Source of the DNA: Marinobacter persicus
Lineage (GTDB): Bacteria > Pseudomonadota > Gammaproteobacteria > Pseudomonadales > Oleiphilaceae
Direction of reading: 5' to 3'
Assembly: GCF_002934325.1 (NCBI RefSeq)
Contig: NZ_PTIV01000004.1
Span: 124,001 to 188,000 of the forward strand
Length of the DNA stretch: 64,000 nt
Shown here one piece after another: positions 9,669 to 17,854 of the stretch. The first letter of the stretch is position 1. The number at the start of each line of letters is the position of its first letter. Below the pieces are notes generated by a model that saw only the letters and a program-made list of their open reading frames with translations, was not told the DNA's origin and made no database searches. Made by a program: the position numbers and the translations under genes.

Positions 9669-10905
9669 AACGCAACGCCTCCGCCGGTTCGACCCGCGAT
9701 GCCCGCCAGGCCGGATAGATGGTAGCCAGCAGGCTCATGACCAGACCGGCGCCACTGATAATAAACACATCGTTCCATTGCAGCTGGGAAGGCAGGTAGC
9801 TGATGAAATAGACATCGGCGCTGAGGAACTTGTGGCCCAACAATCCCTCCACCCAGGAAATAATGTCGCTCACATACCAGGCACCAAGCACCCCCAGGGT
9901 GGTACCCACCAGCGTACCGAACACACCGATCACCGCACCCTGGACAATGAAAATTCGCATCACCTTGCCTGGTGTCGCGCCCATGGTCCTGAGGATGGCA
10001 ATATCGGCGGTCTTGTCGGTCACCACCATCACCAAGGTGGATACGATGTTGAAGGCGGCCACTGCCACAATAAACATTAATAGAAGACCGATCATGGTCT
10101 TTTCCATGCGGATGGCCTGGAACAGGTTGCCGTGGGTTCGGGTCCAGTCGGAAACGTAGTAACGACCGTCCAGGGTTCTGGCAACCTCACGGGCAACGGC
10201 GGGTGCGGCAAACAGGTCGTCCACCAGCAGCCGGATGCCCTCGGCTCGGCCACCGGTGCGCATCAGCCGGGCCGCATCGTCCATGTGTACCAGCGCGTAG
10301 TTGCCATCCAGCTCCGCGCCAACACTAAAGATGCCCTTCACGGTAAAGCGCTTGAGCCGTGGTAATACCCCGGCCGGAGTGACCGAAGCTTCTGGCAACA
10401 CCACCGTCAACCGATCACCGATCCCCAGCCGCAAGCTGTTGGCCATCAACTGACCGATAATAATGCCAAACTCACCGGATTTGAGGTCACCCAGTGATCC
10501 CTGAACAAAATGATCCTCGATGATCGAGACCGAGGCTTCTTCTTCCGGCAATACGCCGTTGAGCATCACCCCCCGGACATTGCCGCCTCCCGTGACCATG
10601 CCCTGGCCCCGAATAAACGGTGAGGCAGCTTCTACGCGAGGATGTTCCTGTACCAGCGCATCCACCCGCCGCCAGTCCTCCAGCGGGCCATTCGCCCCCT
10701 GGATCGTAGCGTGCGGCACCATGCCAAGAATGCGTTGCTTAAGCTCACGGTCAAAACCGTTCATCACCGAAAGCACGATGATCAGGACGGCAACACCGAG
10801 CATCAAGCCGATTATGGATGTCAGGGAGATAAAGGAAATGAAGTGATTGCGGCGTTTGGCCGCCGTGTACCGCAAGCCAATGTATAGCGATAAGGGTCTA
10901 AACAT
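9661..10905 (-). CDS. Lipoprotein-releasing ABC transporter permease, LolC/LolE (LolF-like)
   Basis: The membrane subunit of the lipoprotein release complex, 414 residues. It has one N-terminal membrane helix (about 20-48), a large periplasmic domain, and three C-terminal helices (about 270-300, 315-345, 375-400), ending in YPAWRASRVEPAEALRYE as in this family. The periplasmic region carries SVTPAGVLPRLKRF near residue 172, which resembles the LolA-binding hook of LolC, and VGAELDGNYALVH. Only this one permease accompanies lolD, whereas E. coli and P. aeruginosa have lolC and lolE on either side of lolD. It may therefore act as a LolF homodimer; a second permease elsewhere is not excluded. 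Confidence 0.92.
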   Translation of the reverse strand: MFRPLSLYIGLRYTAAKRRNHFISFISLTSIIGLMLGVAVLIIVLSVMNGFDRELKQRILGMVPHATIQGANGPLEDWRRVDALVQEHPRVEAASPFIRGQGMVTGGGNVRGVMLNGVLPEEEASVSIIEDHFVQGSLGDLKSGEFGIIIGQLMANSLRLGIGDRLTVVLPEASVTPAGVLPRLKRFTVKGIFSVGAELDGNYALVHMDDAARLMRTGGRAEGIRLLVDDLFAAPAVAREVARTLDGRYYVSDWTRTHGNLFQAIRMEKTMIGLLLMFIVAVAAFNIVSTLVMVVTDKTADIAILRTMGATPGKVMRIFIVQGAVIGVFGTLVGTTLGVLGAWYVSDIISWVEGLLGHKFLSADVYFISYLPSQLQWNDVFIISGAGLVMSLLATIYPAWRASRVEPAEALRYE

Positions 10906-11005
10906 AAAGAGAGGTGCCTGTTGCTACCTTCGGGTCTGTCGTGTCTGGAAACTGCTAAACTGTCTTCACTGAATCAACAACCAAAAGAATCCAACCGGAG
11001 ATAGG

Positions 11006-11593
11006 ATGCCAGGCACCGAAAATACTGCCCCACCCACCCCGCAGTCCGGCGACCGCCGGGAGTTTTTCCGTATAAATGATCGTATTGGTCTGGAAATTCG
11101 TCGACTGGAGGGCGATCAGGACATTGACACCGATCCCTTCAACGATTCACCGGAAGAGGCCCTCAAGGCCGAATTTCGCCGGCTTGATCAGGATGTCAAA
11201 AGCCACCTGGTCACTCTGGCCGAGCGTGACCGCTCCCTGGCAGGGCTGATTAAATCCCTGAACAGCAAAATCGACACGCTGGGCCGCATTATCGCCTTTG
11301 AGCAAAATCCCTTGCAACCGGAAGACTGGCAGGATGTGACCCTGAGCGAAGGCGGCCTGTCCTTTTCCGCCATACCCCGCGCCTGGGAAAAAGGCGACAC
11401 CATGGCCCTGCGAATGACCTTGCCACCGGAACTCTATCAACCCCAGGCCATCGCCGAGGTATCCGACCTTGAAGCTGACGACCGCGGCACCGTGCGGGTT
11501 CACACGGAGTTTACCCACATCGATGACAGCGATCGTCAACAAATTGCCCGTCATGTGATGCGGTGGCAAGTGCGCCAGAGACAAAAAGAATAA
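11006..11593 (+). CDS. PilZ-domain-like protein
   Basis: A 195-residue cytoplasmic protein with the layout of a PilZ c-di-GMP receptor: RxxxR at R18-R22 (REFFR) and, after a charged helical insert of about 85 residues, TLSEGGLSF in the place of the [DN]xSxxG motif. The Asp/Asn is replaced by Thr, so ligand binding is uncertain. It has GGAGATAGG directly before the ATG. It is divergent from the lol permease gene; a similar gene follows lolE in Pseudomonas. Role unknown; regulatory binding of c-di-GMP is an inference. Confidence 0.75.
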   Translation: MPGTENTAPPTPQSGDRREFFRINDRIGLEIRRLEGDQDIDTDPFNDSPEEALKAEFRRLDQDVKSHLVTLAERDRSLAGLIKSLNSKIDTLGRIIAFEQNPLQPEDWQDVTLSEGGLSFSAIPRAWEKGDTMALRMTLPPELYQPQAIAEVSDLEADDRGTVRVHTEFTHIDDSDRQQIARHVMRWQVRQRQKE

Positions 11594-11696
11594 ACTTCCC
11601 TCGGCCCTGCTTTTTTGTCAGGGTTTATGGGATATTACGTTTCATTCATACCCCACTGGATTCGATACAGACCCGGTATCAATGAGGAAGACTGCC

Positions 11697-11999
11697 ATGC
11701 ACAACAATGGAACCCGTTTTGCCACGCTGACCCTAACCCTTGCCTTGGGTCTGGGAATTGCCGGCCAGATTCAGGCTGAACAAGTGACTGTTCCGGTGGG
11801 AACCCAGGCTGACCGGAGCCACGCCAGCTTTCCGGAAAATGGCATGAGCCAGAAGGCCGTCGAGGAGCGCTGGGGGCCACCCCAGGAAATTCGCCAACCC
11901 GTCGGCCAACCACCCATTAGCCAGTGGCATTACCCGGACTTCATTGTCTATTTTGAAGGGGATACGGTGCTGCATACCGTGATGAAGCGCAGTCGGTAA
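11697..11999 (+). CDS. Small exported protein, BamE/SmpA-like motif, function unknown
   Basis: A 100-residue protein with a signal peptide: a basic start, then the hydrophobic stretch LTLTLALGLGIAG, with probable cleavage after QAE or nearby (IQA/EQ). The mature part is about 70 residues and contains KAVEERWGPPQEIRQPVG and WHYPDFIVYFEGDTVLH, a pattern recalling short BamE/SmpA-type periplasmic folds. No lipobox cysteine is visible. An in-frame ATG lies five codons upstream, but GAGGAA precedes the ATG at 11697 at good distance. It stands alone between the PilZ-like gene and aguA. I do not recognise a specific function. Confidence 0.7.
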   Translation: MHNNGTRFATLTLTLALGLGIAGQIQAEQVTVPVGTQADRSHASFPENGMSQKAVEERWGPPQEIRQPVGQPPISQWHYPDFIVYFEGDTVLHTVMKRSR

Positions 12000-12031
12000 T
12001 CGCGTACTTTCGATACCTTTATTTTGAAGGC

Positions 12032-12067
12032 CAGGTACCTGACGCCATAACGGTGGTCAGATAGAAT
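12032..12067 (+). promoter_or_regulatory. Candidate sigma70 promoter of aguA
   Basis: CTGACG at 12039-12044 and TAGAAT at 12062-12067 are separated by 17 bases and lie about 30 bases before the aguA GTG. A perfect 10-base palindrome, CAGGTACCTG at 12032-12041, overlaps the -35 element and could be an operator. Sequence match only; no regulator gene is adjacent. Confidence 0.4.
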
Positions 12068-12098
12068 ATCGATTTTTGAGCTTCAAAGGGCAAGACCA

Positions 12099-13151
12099 GT
12101 GACATCCAGACCAGTACTACCTGCGGAATGGGCTCCCCAAAGCGGGGTTATGCTGACGTGGCCACATCCCGGAACGGACTGGGTCCACATGCTGACAGAC
12201 GTTGAACCGGTGTTTATGGAGATTGCAAAGGCCATACTCCGGTTCGAGCACGTGCTGATCAGCTGCGAATTTGTTACCCGCGTGCAGGAGCTGGGGCGAG
12301 AACTCAACGCCTGGGCAGAAGCCAACAACCTGCCCGGCCGAGCGGTTACCGTGCCGGCCCCGGCCGATGACACCTGGGCCAGAGACCATGGCCCCATCAC
12401 CATAGCCACCGACGAAGGTTTTGCCCTGCTCGACTTCCGGTTCAACGCCTGGGGCAACAAATTTTCCTGGGAGAAAGACAACGCCCTGAATACTCACCTG
12501 GCCGGTGCCGGCGTCTTTGGCCGCCACCCCATGCAGCCGGTGGATCTGGTCCTGGAGGGAGGCTCCATTGAATCGGATGGGCAAGGTACCATCCTCACCA
12601 CCAGCGAATGCCTGCTGACCGCTACCCGGAACCCGTCGATGGACCGGAAAACCATCGAACAGAAACTGGCCGAACACCTGGGCGCCGAGCGGGTGCTCTG
12701 GCTGGAACACGGCTACCTGGCGGGCGACGACACCGACAGCCACATCGATACCCTGGCGCGCTTCTGCGCACCGGACCACATCTGCTATGTGACCTGCCCG
12801 GATGAAACCGACGAGCACTTTGATGCACTGCAAGCCATGGCCGAAGAGCTGCAGGAGTTTCGTTGCAAGGACGGCCAACCCTACAAGTTGACCGCCCTGC
12901 CCTGGCCAGATGCCCTTTACGATGAAGACGGCCAGCGGGTGCCGGCCACCTATGCCAATTTCCTGATTATCAACAATGCCGTATTGCTCCCGGTGTATCA
13001 GGTGGCCCAGGACGAGGAAGCAGTCCGCATTATGTCCGAGATATTCCCGGACCGGGAGGTTGTGCCCATCAACTGCCGCCCCTTGATCCATCAGCACGGC
13101 AGCCTGCACTGTATAACCATGCAGATTCCTGAAGGAGTGCTGAAGGTATGA
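12099..13151 (+). CDS. aguA: Agmatine deiminase AguA
   Basis: AguA hydrolyses agmatine to N-carbamoylputrescine and ammonia, the first step of the agmatine route to putrescine. The 350-residue guanidino-modifying enzyme has the family start PAEWAPQSGVMLTWPH, the ARDHGP motif near residue 95, LEGGSIESDGQGTILTT-type segment (LEGGSIESDG near 150) and the catalytic cysteine C338 in HGSLHCIT at the C-terminus. The start is a GTG with only a weak AAAGGG upstream. The stop overlaps the aguB start (ATGA). Family and residues make the assignment firm. Confidence 0.96.
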   Translation: MTSRPVLPAEWAPQSGVMLTWPHPGTDWVHMLTDVEPVFMEIAKAILRFEHVLISCEFVTRVQELGRELNAWAEANNLPGRAVTVPAPADDTWARDHGPITIATDEGFALLDFRFNAWGNKFSWEKDNALNTHLAGAGVFGRHPMQPVDLVLEGGSIESDGQGTILTTSECLLTATRNPSMDRKTIEQKLAEHLGAERVLWLEHGYLAGDDTDSHIDTLARFCAPDHICYVTCPDETDEHFDALQAMAEELQEFRCKDGQPYKLTALPWPDALYDEDGQRVPATYANFLIINNAVLLPVYQVAQDEEAVRIMSEIFPDREVVPINCRPLIHQHGSLHCITMQIPEGVLKV

Positions 13152-14071
13152 CCCGCGGCTCAGAGTCCCGCCAGCTGAACATTGCGGCCATCCAGCAGAC
13201 CTGCTCAGATAACAAGGAAACCAGCCTGGCCACCTCCGAAGCCCTGATCCGAGAAGCGGTTGACGGTGGCGCCCAACTGGTTGTCCTGCAGGAACTGCAT
13301 GCCACCCTGTACTTCTGCCAGACCGAGGACGTTTCGGTCTTTGAGCTGGCCGAACCGATCCCCGGCCCCACCAGCAACCGACTGTCAGTGCTGGCAAAAG
13401 AGCTGGGTGTGGTACTGGTCGGATCGATCTTCGAGCGACGCATGAACGGTGTGTACCACAACACGGCCGTGGTCTTCGAAAAGGACGGAAGTCTCGCCGG
13501 CCTGTATCGCAAGATGCACATCCCCGATGATCCCGGCTTCTATGAGAAATTCTATTTCACGCCCGGCGATGCCCGGTTCAATAGTGGCGAGAGTGGCTTC
13601 ACGCCCATCGACACCTCGGTCGGGCGACTTGGCGTACTGGTCTGCTGGGACCAGTGGTACCCTGAAGCCGCCCGCCTGATGGCACTGGCCGGGGCTGACA
13701 TGCTCATCTACCCCACTGCGATTGGCTGGGACGTCACCGACGATGCCGACGAGCAGCAACGCCAGCTCGAAGCTTGGGTAACCGTCCAACGCGGACACGC
13801 CGTGGCCAACAACCTGCCGGTTATCGCCCCCAACCGGATAGGCACAGAGCCGGACCCATCCGGCCAGAGTGATGGCATCCGTTTCTGGGGCAACAGCTTC
13901 ATCTGCGGCCCCCAGGGCGAATTCCTCGCCCGGGCGGACGACCACAATCAAACCGTCCTCACGGCCACACTGGACCGGGAGCGCACCGAAGCCATCCGGC
14001 GCATCTGGCCACATTTCCGGGACCGGCGTATCGACGCCTACGGAGACATTCTCAAGCGGGTGAGGGATTAA
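13148..14071 (+). CDS. aguB: N-carbamoylputrescine amidase AguB
   Basis: AguB hydrolyses N-carbamoylputrescine to putrescine, CO2 and ammonia, completing the pathway started by AguA. The 307-residue nitrilase-superfamily protein has the Glu-Lys-Cys triad at E49 (VVLQELH), K122 (YRKMHIPDDPGFYEKFYF) and C166 (LVCWDQWYPEAAR). The sequence HIPDDPGFYEKFYFTPGD is typical of this subfamily. It is translationally coupled to aguA and is followed by moxR only seven bases after its stop. Confidence 0.95.
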   Translation: MTRGSESRQLNIAAIQQTCSDNKETSLATSEALIREAVDGGAQLVVLQELHATLYFCQTEDVSVFELAEPIPGPTSNRLSVLAKELGVVLVGSIFERRMNGVYHNTAVVFEKDGSLAGLYRKMHIPDDPGFYEKFYFTPGDARFNSGESGFTPIDTSVGRLGVLVCWDQWYPEAARLMALAGADMLIYPTAIGWDVTDDADEQQRQLEAWVTVQRGHAVANNLPVIAPNRIGTEPDPSGQSDGIRFWGNSFICGPQGEFLARADDHNQTVLTATLDRERTEAIRRIWPHFRDRRIDAYGDILKRVRD

Positions 14072-14078
14072 GTACCGC

Positions 14079-14990
14079 ATGAAACAGACCATCGACCGCG
14101 TCGTCAGCGAGCTCAACACCATACTGCTGGGCAAGGAACCCCAGGTGCGACTTGCCGTCTGCAGCCTCCTGGCCCGAGGCCACCTACTCATTGAAGACAT
14201 CCCGGGCATGGGCAAAACCACCCTTTGCCATGCCTTGGCCAAAATCATGGGGCTCAGCTACCAGCGCATCCAGTTCACCAACGATCTGCTGCCGGCTGAC
14301 CTTCTTGGTTACGCCATGTTCGATAAACAGGCCGGAGATCTGGTATTTCATCCCGGCCCGATCTTTTCCCAACTGGTTCTGGCCGACGAGATCAACCGGG
14401 CCTCGCCCCGGACCCAAAGCGCATTGCTGGAGGCCATGGAGGAGCGGCAGGTCTCAATTGAAGGCGAAACCCGCCCTCTGCCAACACCGTTTTTTGTCAT
14501 CGCCACCCAGAATCCGATTGAACAGGGCGGAACCTTTCCCCTGCCGGAATCGCAGCTTGACCGTTTTCTGATGCGCCTGCGCCTGGGATATCCGGACCCC
14601 AAAGCCGAACGTGAACTGCTTGAGGGCGAAGACCGCCGGGCATTGACCGATCGCCTGGGCACCCTTCTTCCCCGGGAACAGTTGCAATCACTGCAGCAGG
14701 CCGTGGAACGGGTCAAGGCAAGCCCTGCCGTGCTGGACTACCTGCAGCGCCTGCTCGAACAGAGCCGTCGCATGCCGGGCCTGATCTATGGCCTGTCTCC
14801 CCGGGCGGGCCTGGGCCTGCTGCGCGCCGCCAAGGCCTGGGCCCTGATGGCCGGCCGGGATCATGTACTGCCGGATGACCTCCAAGCGGTATTTCCCGCC
14901 GTTGCCGGGCACCGCCTGGAGCAAGGCGAAGCCGGCAAAAGTGCCGAACGCGTGCGCCAGTTGCTGACGACCGTTTCGGTTCTTGAATAA
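14079..14990 (+). CDS. MoxR-family AAA+ ATPase (orphan)
   Basis: A 303-residue MoxR ATPase, a class of AAA+ chaperones that usually mature or remodel partner proteins with VWA domains. Walker A is IPGMGKTT at 41-48, Walker B LADEINRASP starts at 101, sensor 1 is ATQNPIEQGG near 165, and the PESQLDRF arginine-finger region follows. The C-terminal lid is present, so it looks functional. It begins seven bases after aguB, suggesting co-transcription. Its usual neighbours, a DUF58/VWA protein and a transglutaminase, are absent: trxB comes next. Whether it serves the agmatine enzymes or is simply parked here cannot be told from sequence. Confidence 0.9.
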   Translation: MKQTIDRVVSELNTILLGKEPQVRLAVCSLLARGHLLIEDIPGMGKTTLCHALAKIMGLSYQRIQFTNDLLPADLLGYAMFDKQAGDLVFHPGPIFSQLVLADEINRASPRTQSALLEAMEERQVSIEGETRPLPTPFFVIATQNPIEQGGTFPLPESQLDRFLMRLRLGYPDPKAERELLEGEDRRALTDRLGTLLPREQLQSLQQAVERVKASPAVLDYLQRLLEQSRRMPGLIYGLSPRAGLGLLRAAKAWALMAGRDHVLPDDLQAVFPAVAGHRLEQGEAGKSAERVRQLLTTVSVLE

Positions 14991-15066
14991 CCGGCCCTAA
15001 CCACATAGCAAAGCTTTATAAACCGCATTGGCTGAAACGAATGGCAGCGCCCGGAATTCGTGATAG

Positions 15067-16053
<987 letters not shown>

Positions 16054-16065
16054 CGCGCCATTCCA

Positions 16066-16779
16066 ATGACCTCCCTGCCCTGGCTCGCCCCGGATCAGCT
16101 CTGGTTTCCGCCGGCTGATGAAGCGCTGGAAGACCCCGATGGGCTTCTGGCGCTTGGAGGTGACCTGCGTCCTGAGCGCCTCTTGTTGGCGTACCGCAAT
16201 GGCATTTTTCCCTGGTTCAGCGACGACCAGCCCATTCTCTGGTGGTCGCCCAACCCCCGCTGCGTGCTGCCTCCGGATGAAATCCACGTTTCCAAAAGCC
16301 TGAGACGCACACTCAACCAGCAGAAATTCCGTATCACGGCTGACCAGAGCTTCAGCCGAGTCATCCGACTGTGTGCGAATACCCGGCCCGAAGGTACCTG
16401 GATCACCGATGACATGCTGGCGGCCTACACCGAGCTGCACCGGATGGGCCACGCCCATTCCATTGAGGCCTGGAACCGCAATGGTGAGCTGGTCGGCGGC
16501 ATGTATGGCCTGGCTCTGGGGCGCTGCTTCTTTGGCGAGTCCATGTTCTCGCTGGAAACCAACGCCTCCAAGGTGTTGATGGTGCATCTGGCCCGCCAAC
16601 TGTCGGAATGGGGGTATCAGATGATCGACTGCCAGGTGGAGAGTGATCACCTGCTAAGCATGGGGGCACGGAGCATTCCCCGGGCCGAATTTCTGTCTAT
16701 ACTCAGGGCATGCGTGGATCGCAAACCGGATCAGCCGAACTGGACGTTCACCTGGCACTGGCCAGGTCCGGAGGCCTGA
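16066..16779 (+). CDS. aat: Leucyl/phenylalanyl-tRNA-protein transferase Aat
   Basis: Aat adds Leu or Phe from tRNA to proteins with N-terminal Arg or Lys, marking them for ClpS-ClpAP. The 237-residue sequence has the family motifs FPPADEALEDPDGLLALGGD near the start, YRNGIFPWFS, WWSPNPRCVL and the GNAT-like core GMYGLALGRCFFGESMFS near residue 145. It begins 12 bases after trxB and is followed directly by the bpt gene with no intervening base. With bpt, clpA and clpS it completes an N-degron cluster. Confidence 0.97.
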   Translation: MTSLPWLAPDQLWFPPADEALEDPDGLLALGGDLRPERLLLAYRNGIFPWFSDDQPILWWSPNPRCVLPPDEIHVSKSLRRTLNQQKFRITADQSFSRVIRLCANTRPEGTWITDDMLAAYTELHRMGHAHSIEAWNRNGELVGGMYGLALGRCFFGESMFSLETNASKVLMVHLARQLSEWGYQMIDCQVESDHLLSMGARSIPRAEFLSILRACVDRKPDQPNWTFTWHWPGPEA

Positions 16780-17493
16780 ATGAGCAACCTCAGAACTCTG
16801 GTATTCTTCGCGACACCTGCCCACGAATGCAGTTATCTGCCGGATCGTGAAGCCACCACCATGTTTGTCGATCCCCGGGCAGATGTGGACAAAAGACTCT
16901 ACAGCCAACTCACTGCCCTTGGGTTTCGCAGAAGTGGCTCCCATTACTATCGCCCCCATTGCGAGCACTGCAATGCCTGCGTTCCGGTCCGGCTCAAGGT
17001 CAACGAATTCCAGCCGGATCGCAGTCAACGCCGGGTGCTTCGCAAAAACAGCGACATTGAATGCCGGCTGGTGCCCGCCACCTTCCAGGAGCGTTATTAC
17101 CAGCTCTACGCCCACTACATTGAAGAGCGTCACTGGGACGGCGACATGTACCCGCCCTCCCGGGATCAGTTCATCTCATTCCTGGTAGAGGGCGCAACCG
17201 ATTCCTGGTTTGTAGAAATGACTCGTGATGGAGAACTGATTGGCCTGGCGGCCCTCGACATGCTGGACGATGGCATTTCGGCGATCTACACGGTGTTTTC
17301 GCCGGAAATGGAGCATCGCAGCCTGGGCACCTTCGCCATACTCTGGCAGATAGAGGAAGCCCAAAGACGACAACTGCCGCACCTGTACCTGGGGTACTGG
17401 ATCAGCGAATGCCGTAAAATGAATTACAAAACCCGGTTCCGTCCCATCGAAGCATTGCGGGACGGCCACTGGCGCGAAATGGACACTGACTGA
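16780..17493 (+). CDS. bpt: Aspartate/glutamate leucyltransferase Bpt (arginyl-tRNA-transferase family)
   Basis: Bpt transfers leucine from tRNA to proteins with N-terminal Asp or Glu, creating N-degrons; it belongs to the ATE family. The 237-residue protein has the N-terminal HECSYLPDREATTMFVDP motif, the cysteine pair HCNACVPVR near residue 65 and the core WDGDMYPPSRDQF and YLGYWISECRKMNYKTRFRP (quoted as YLGYWI and MNYKTRFRP). The ATG follows the aat stop immediately. Bacterial proteins with this short form act as leucyltransferases in Vibrio, so Bpt is the likely activity. Confidence 0.94.
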   Translation: MSNLRTLVFFATPAHECSYLPDREATTMFVDPRADVDKRLYSQLTALGFRRSGSHYYRPHCEHCNACVPVRLKVNEFQPDRSQRRVLRKNSDIECRLVPATFQERYYQLYAHYIEERHWDGDMYPPSRDQFISFLVEGATDSWFVEMTRDGELIGLAALDMLDDGISAIYTVFSPEMEHRSLGTFAILWQIEEAQRRQLPHLYLGYWISECRKMNYKTRFRPIEALRDGHWREMDTD

Positions 17494-17496
17494 ATT

Positions 17497-17525
17497 TTGC
17501 CAAACGGTAAGAATTCAGGCAGAAT
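17497..17525 (+). promoter_or_regulatory. Candidate promoter of infA
   Basis: TTGCCA at 17497-17502 and CAGAAT at 17520-17525 with a 17-base spacer lie 50 bases before the infA start, right after the bpt stop. This would give infA its own sigma70 transcript. Sequence match only. Confidence 0.45.
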
Positions 17526-17574
17526 TGCGCCATTTAAAATCACACGAAAGTATTCCAAGCGAGGTTTCTACTGA

Positions 17575-17793
17575 ATGGCGAAGTCAGATGCTATTGAAAT
17601 GGAAGGCGTTATTATCGACACCCTTCCCAATACCATGTTCCGCGTTGAGCTGAGCAACGGCCACGTTGTTACCGCTCACATCTCCGGCAAGATGCGCAAG
17701 AACTACATCCGCATCCTGACTGGCGACAAGGTCAAGGTTGAGCTGACGCCGTACGACCTGAGCAAGGGCCGCATCGTTTACCGCGCCCGCTAA
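17575..17793 (+). CDS. infA: Translation initiation factor IF-1
   Basis: IF-1 binds the ribosomal A site during initiation. The 72-residue S1/OB-fold protein has the near-invariant family sequence ([51 protein letters not shown] as separate motifs) and normal length. AGCGAGG lies upstream of the ATG. It sits in its conserved slot between bpt and the convergent clpA and is closed by a strong palindromic terminator. Confidence 0.98.
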   Translation: MAKSDAIEMEGVIIDTLPNTMFRVELSNGHVVTAHISGKMRKNYIRILTGDKVKVELTPYDLSKGRIVYRAR

Positions 17794-17811
17794 TGCTTCA
17801 GAGATTTCCAT

Positions 17812-17841
17812 AAAAAAGCCCCGCCATGGCGGGGCTTTTTT
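17812..17841. terminator. Bidirectional intrinsic terminator between infA and clpA
   Basis: A perfect 30-base palindrome: six A, the stem GCCCCGCC-ATGGCGGGGC arms, then six T. It is placed 18 bases after infA and 13 bases from the clpA stop, so it can end transcription from both sides with a T tract in each direction. Confidence 0.92.
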
Positions 17842-17854
17842 ATGCCAGTGAGTT

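Noticed and set aside
11605..11623. CCCTG...CAGGG hairpin after the PilZ-like gene as a terminator.
   Set aside because: The T tract lies in the loop, not after the stem, and the stem is only five pairs.
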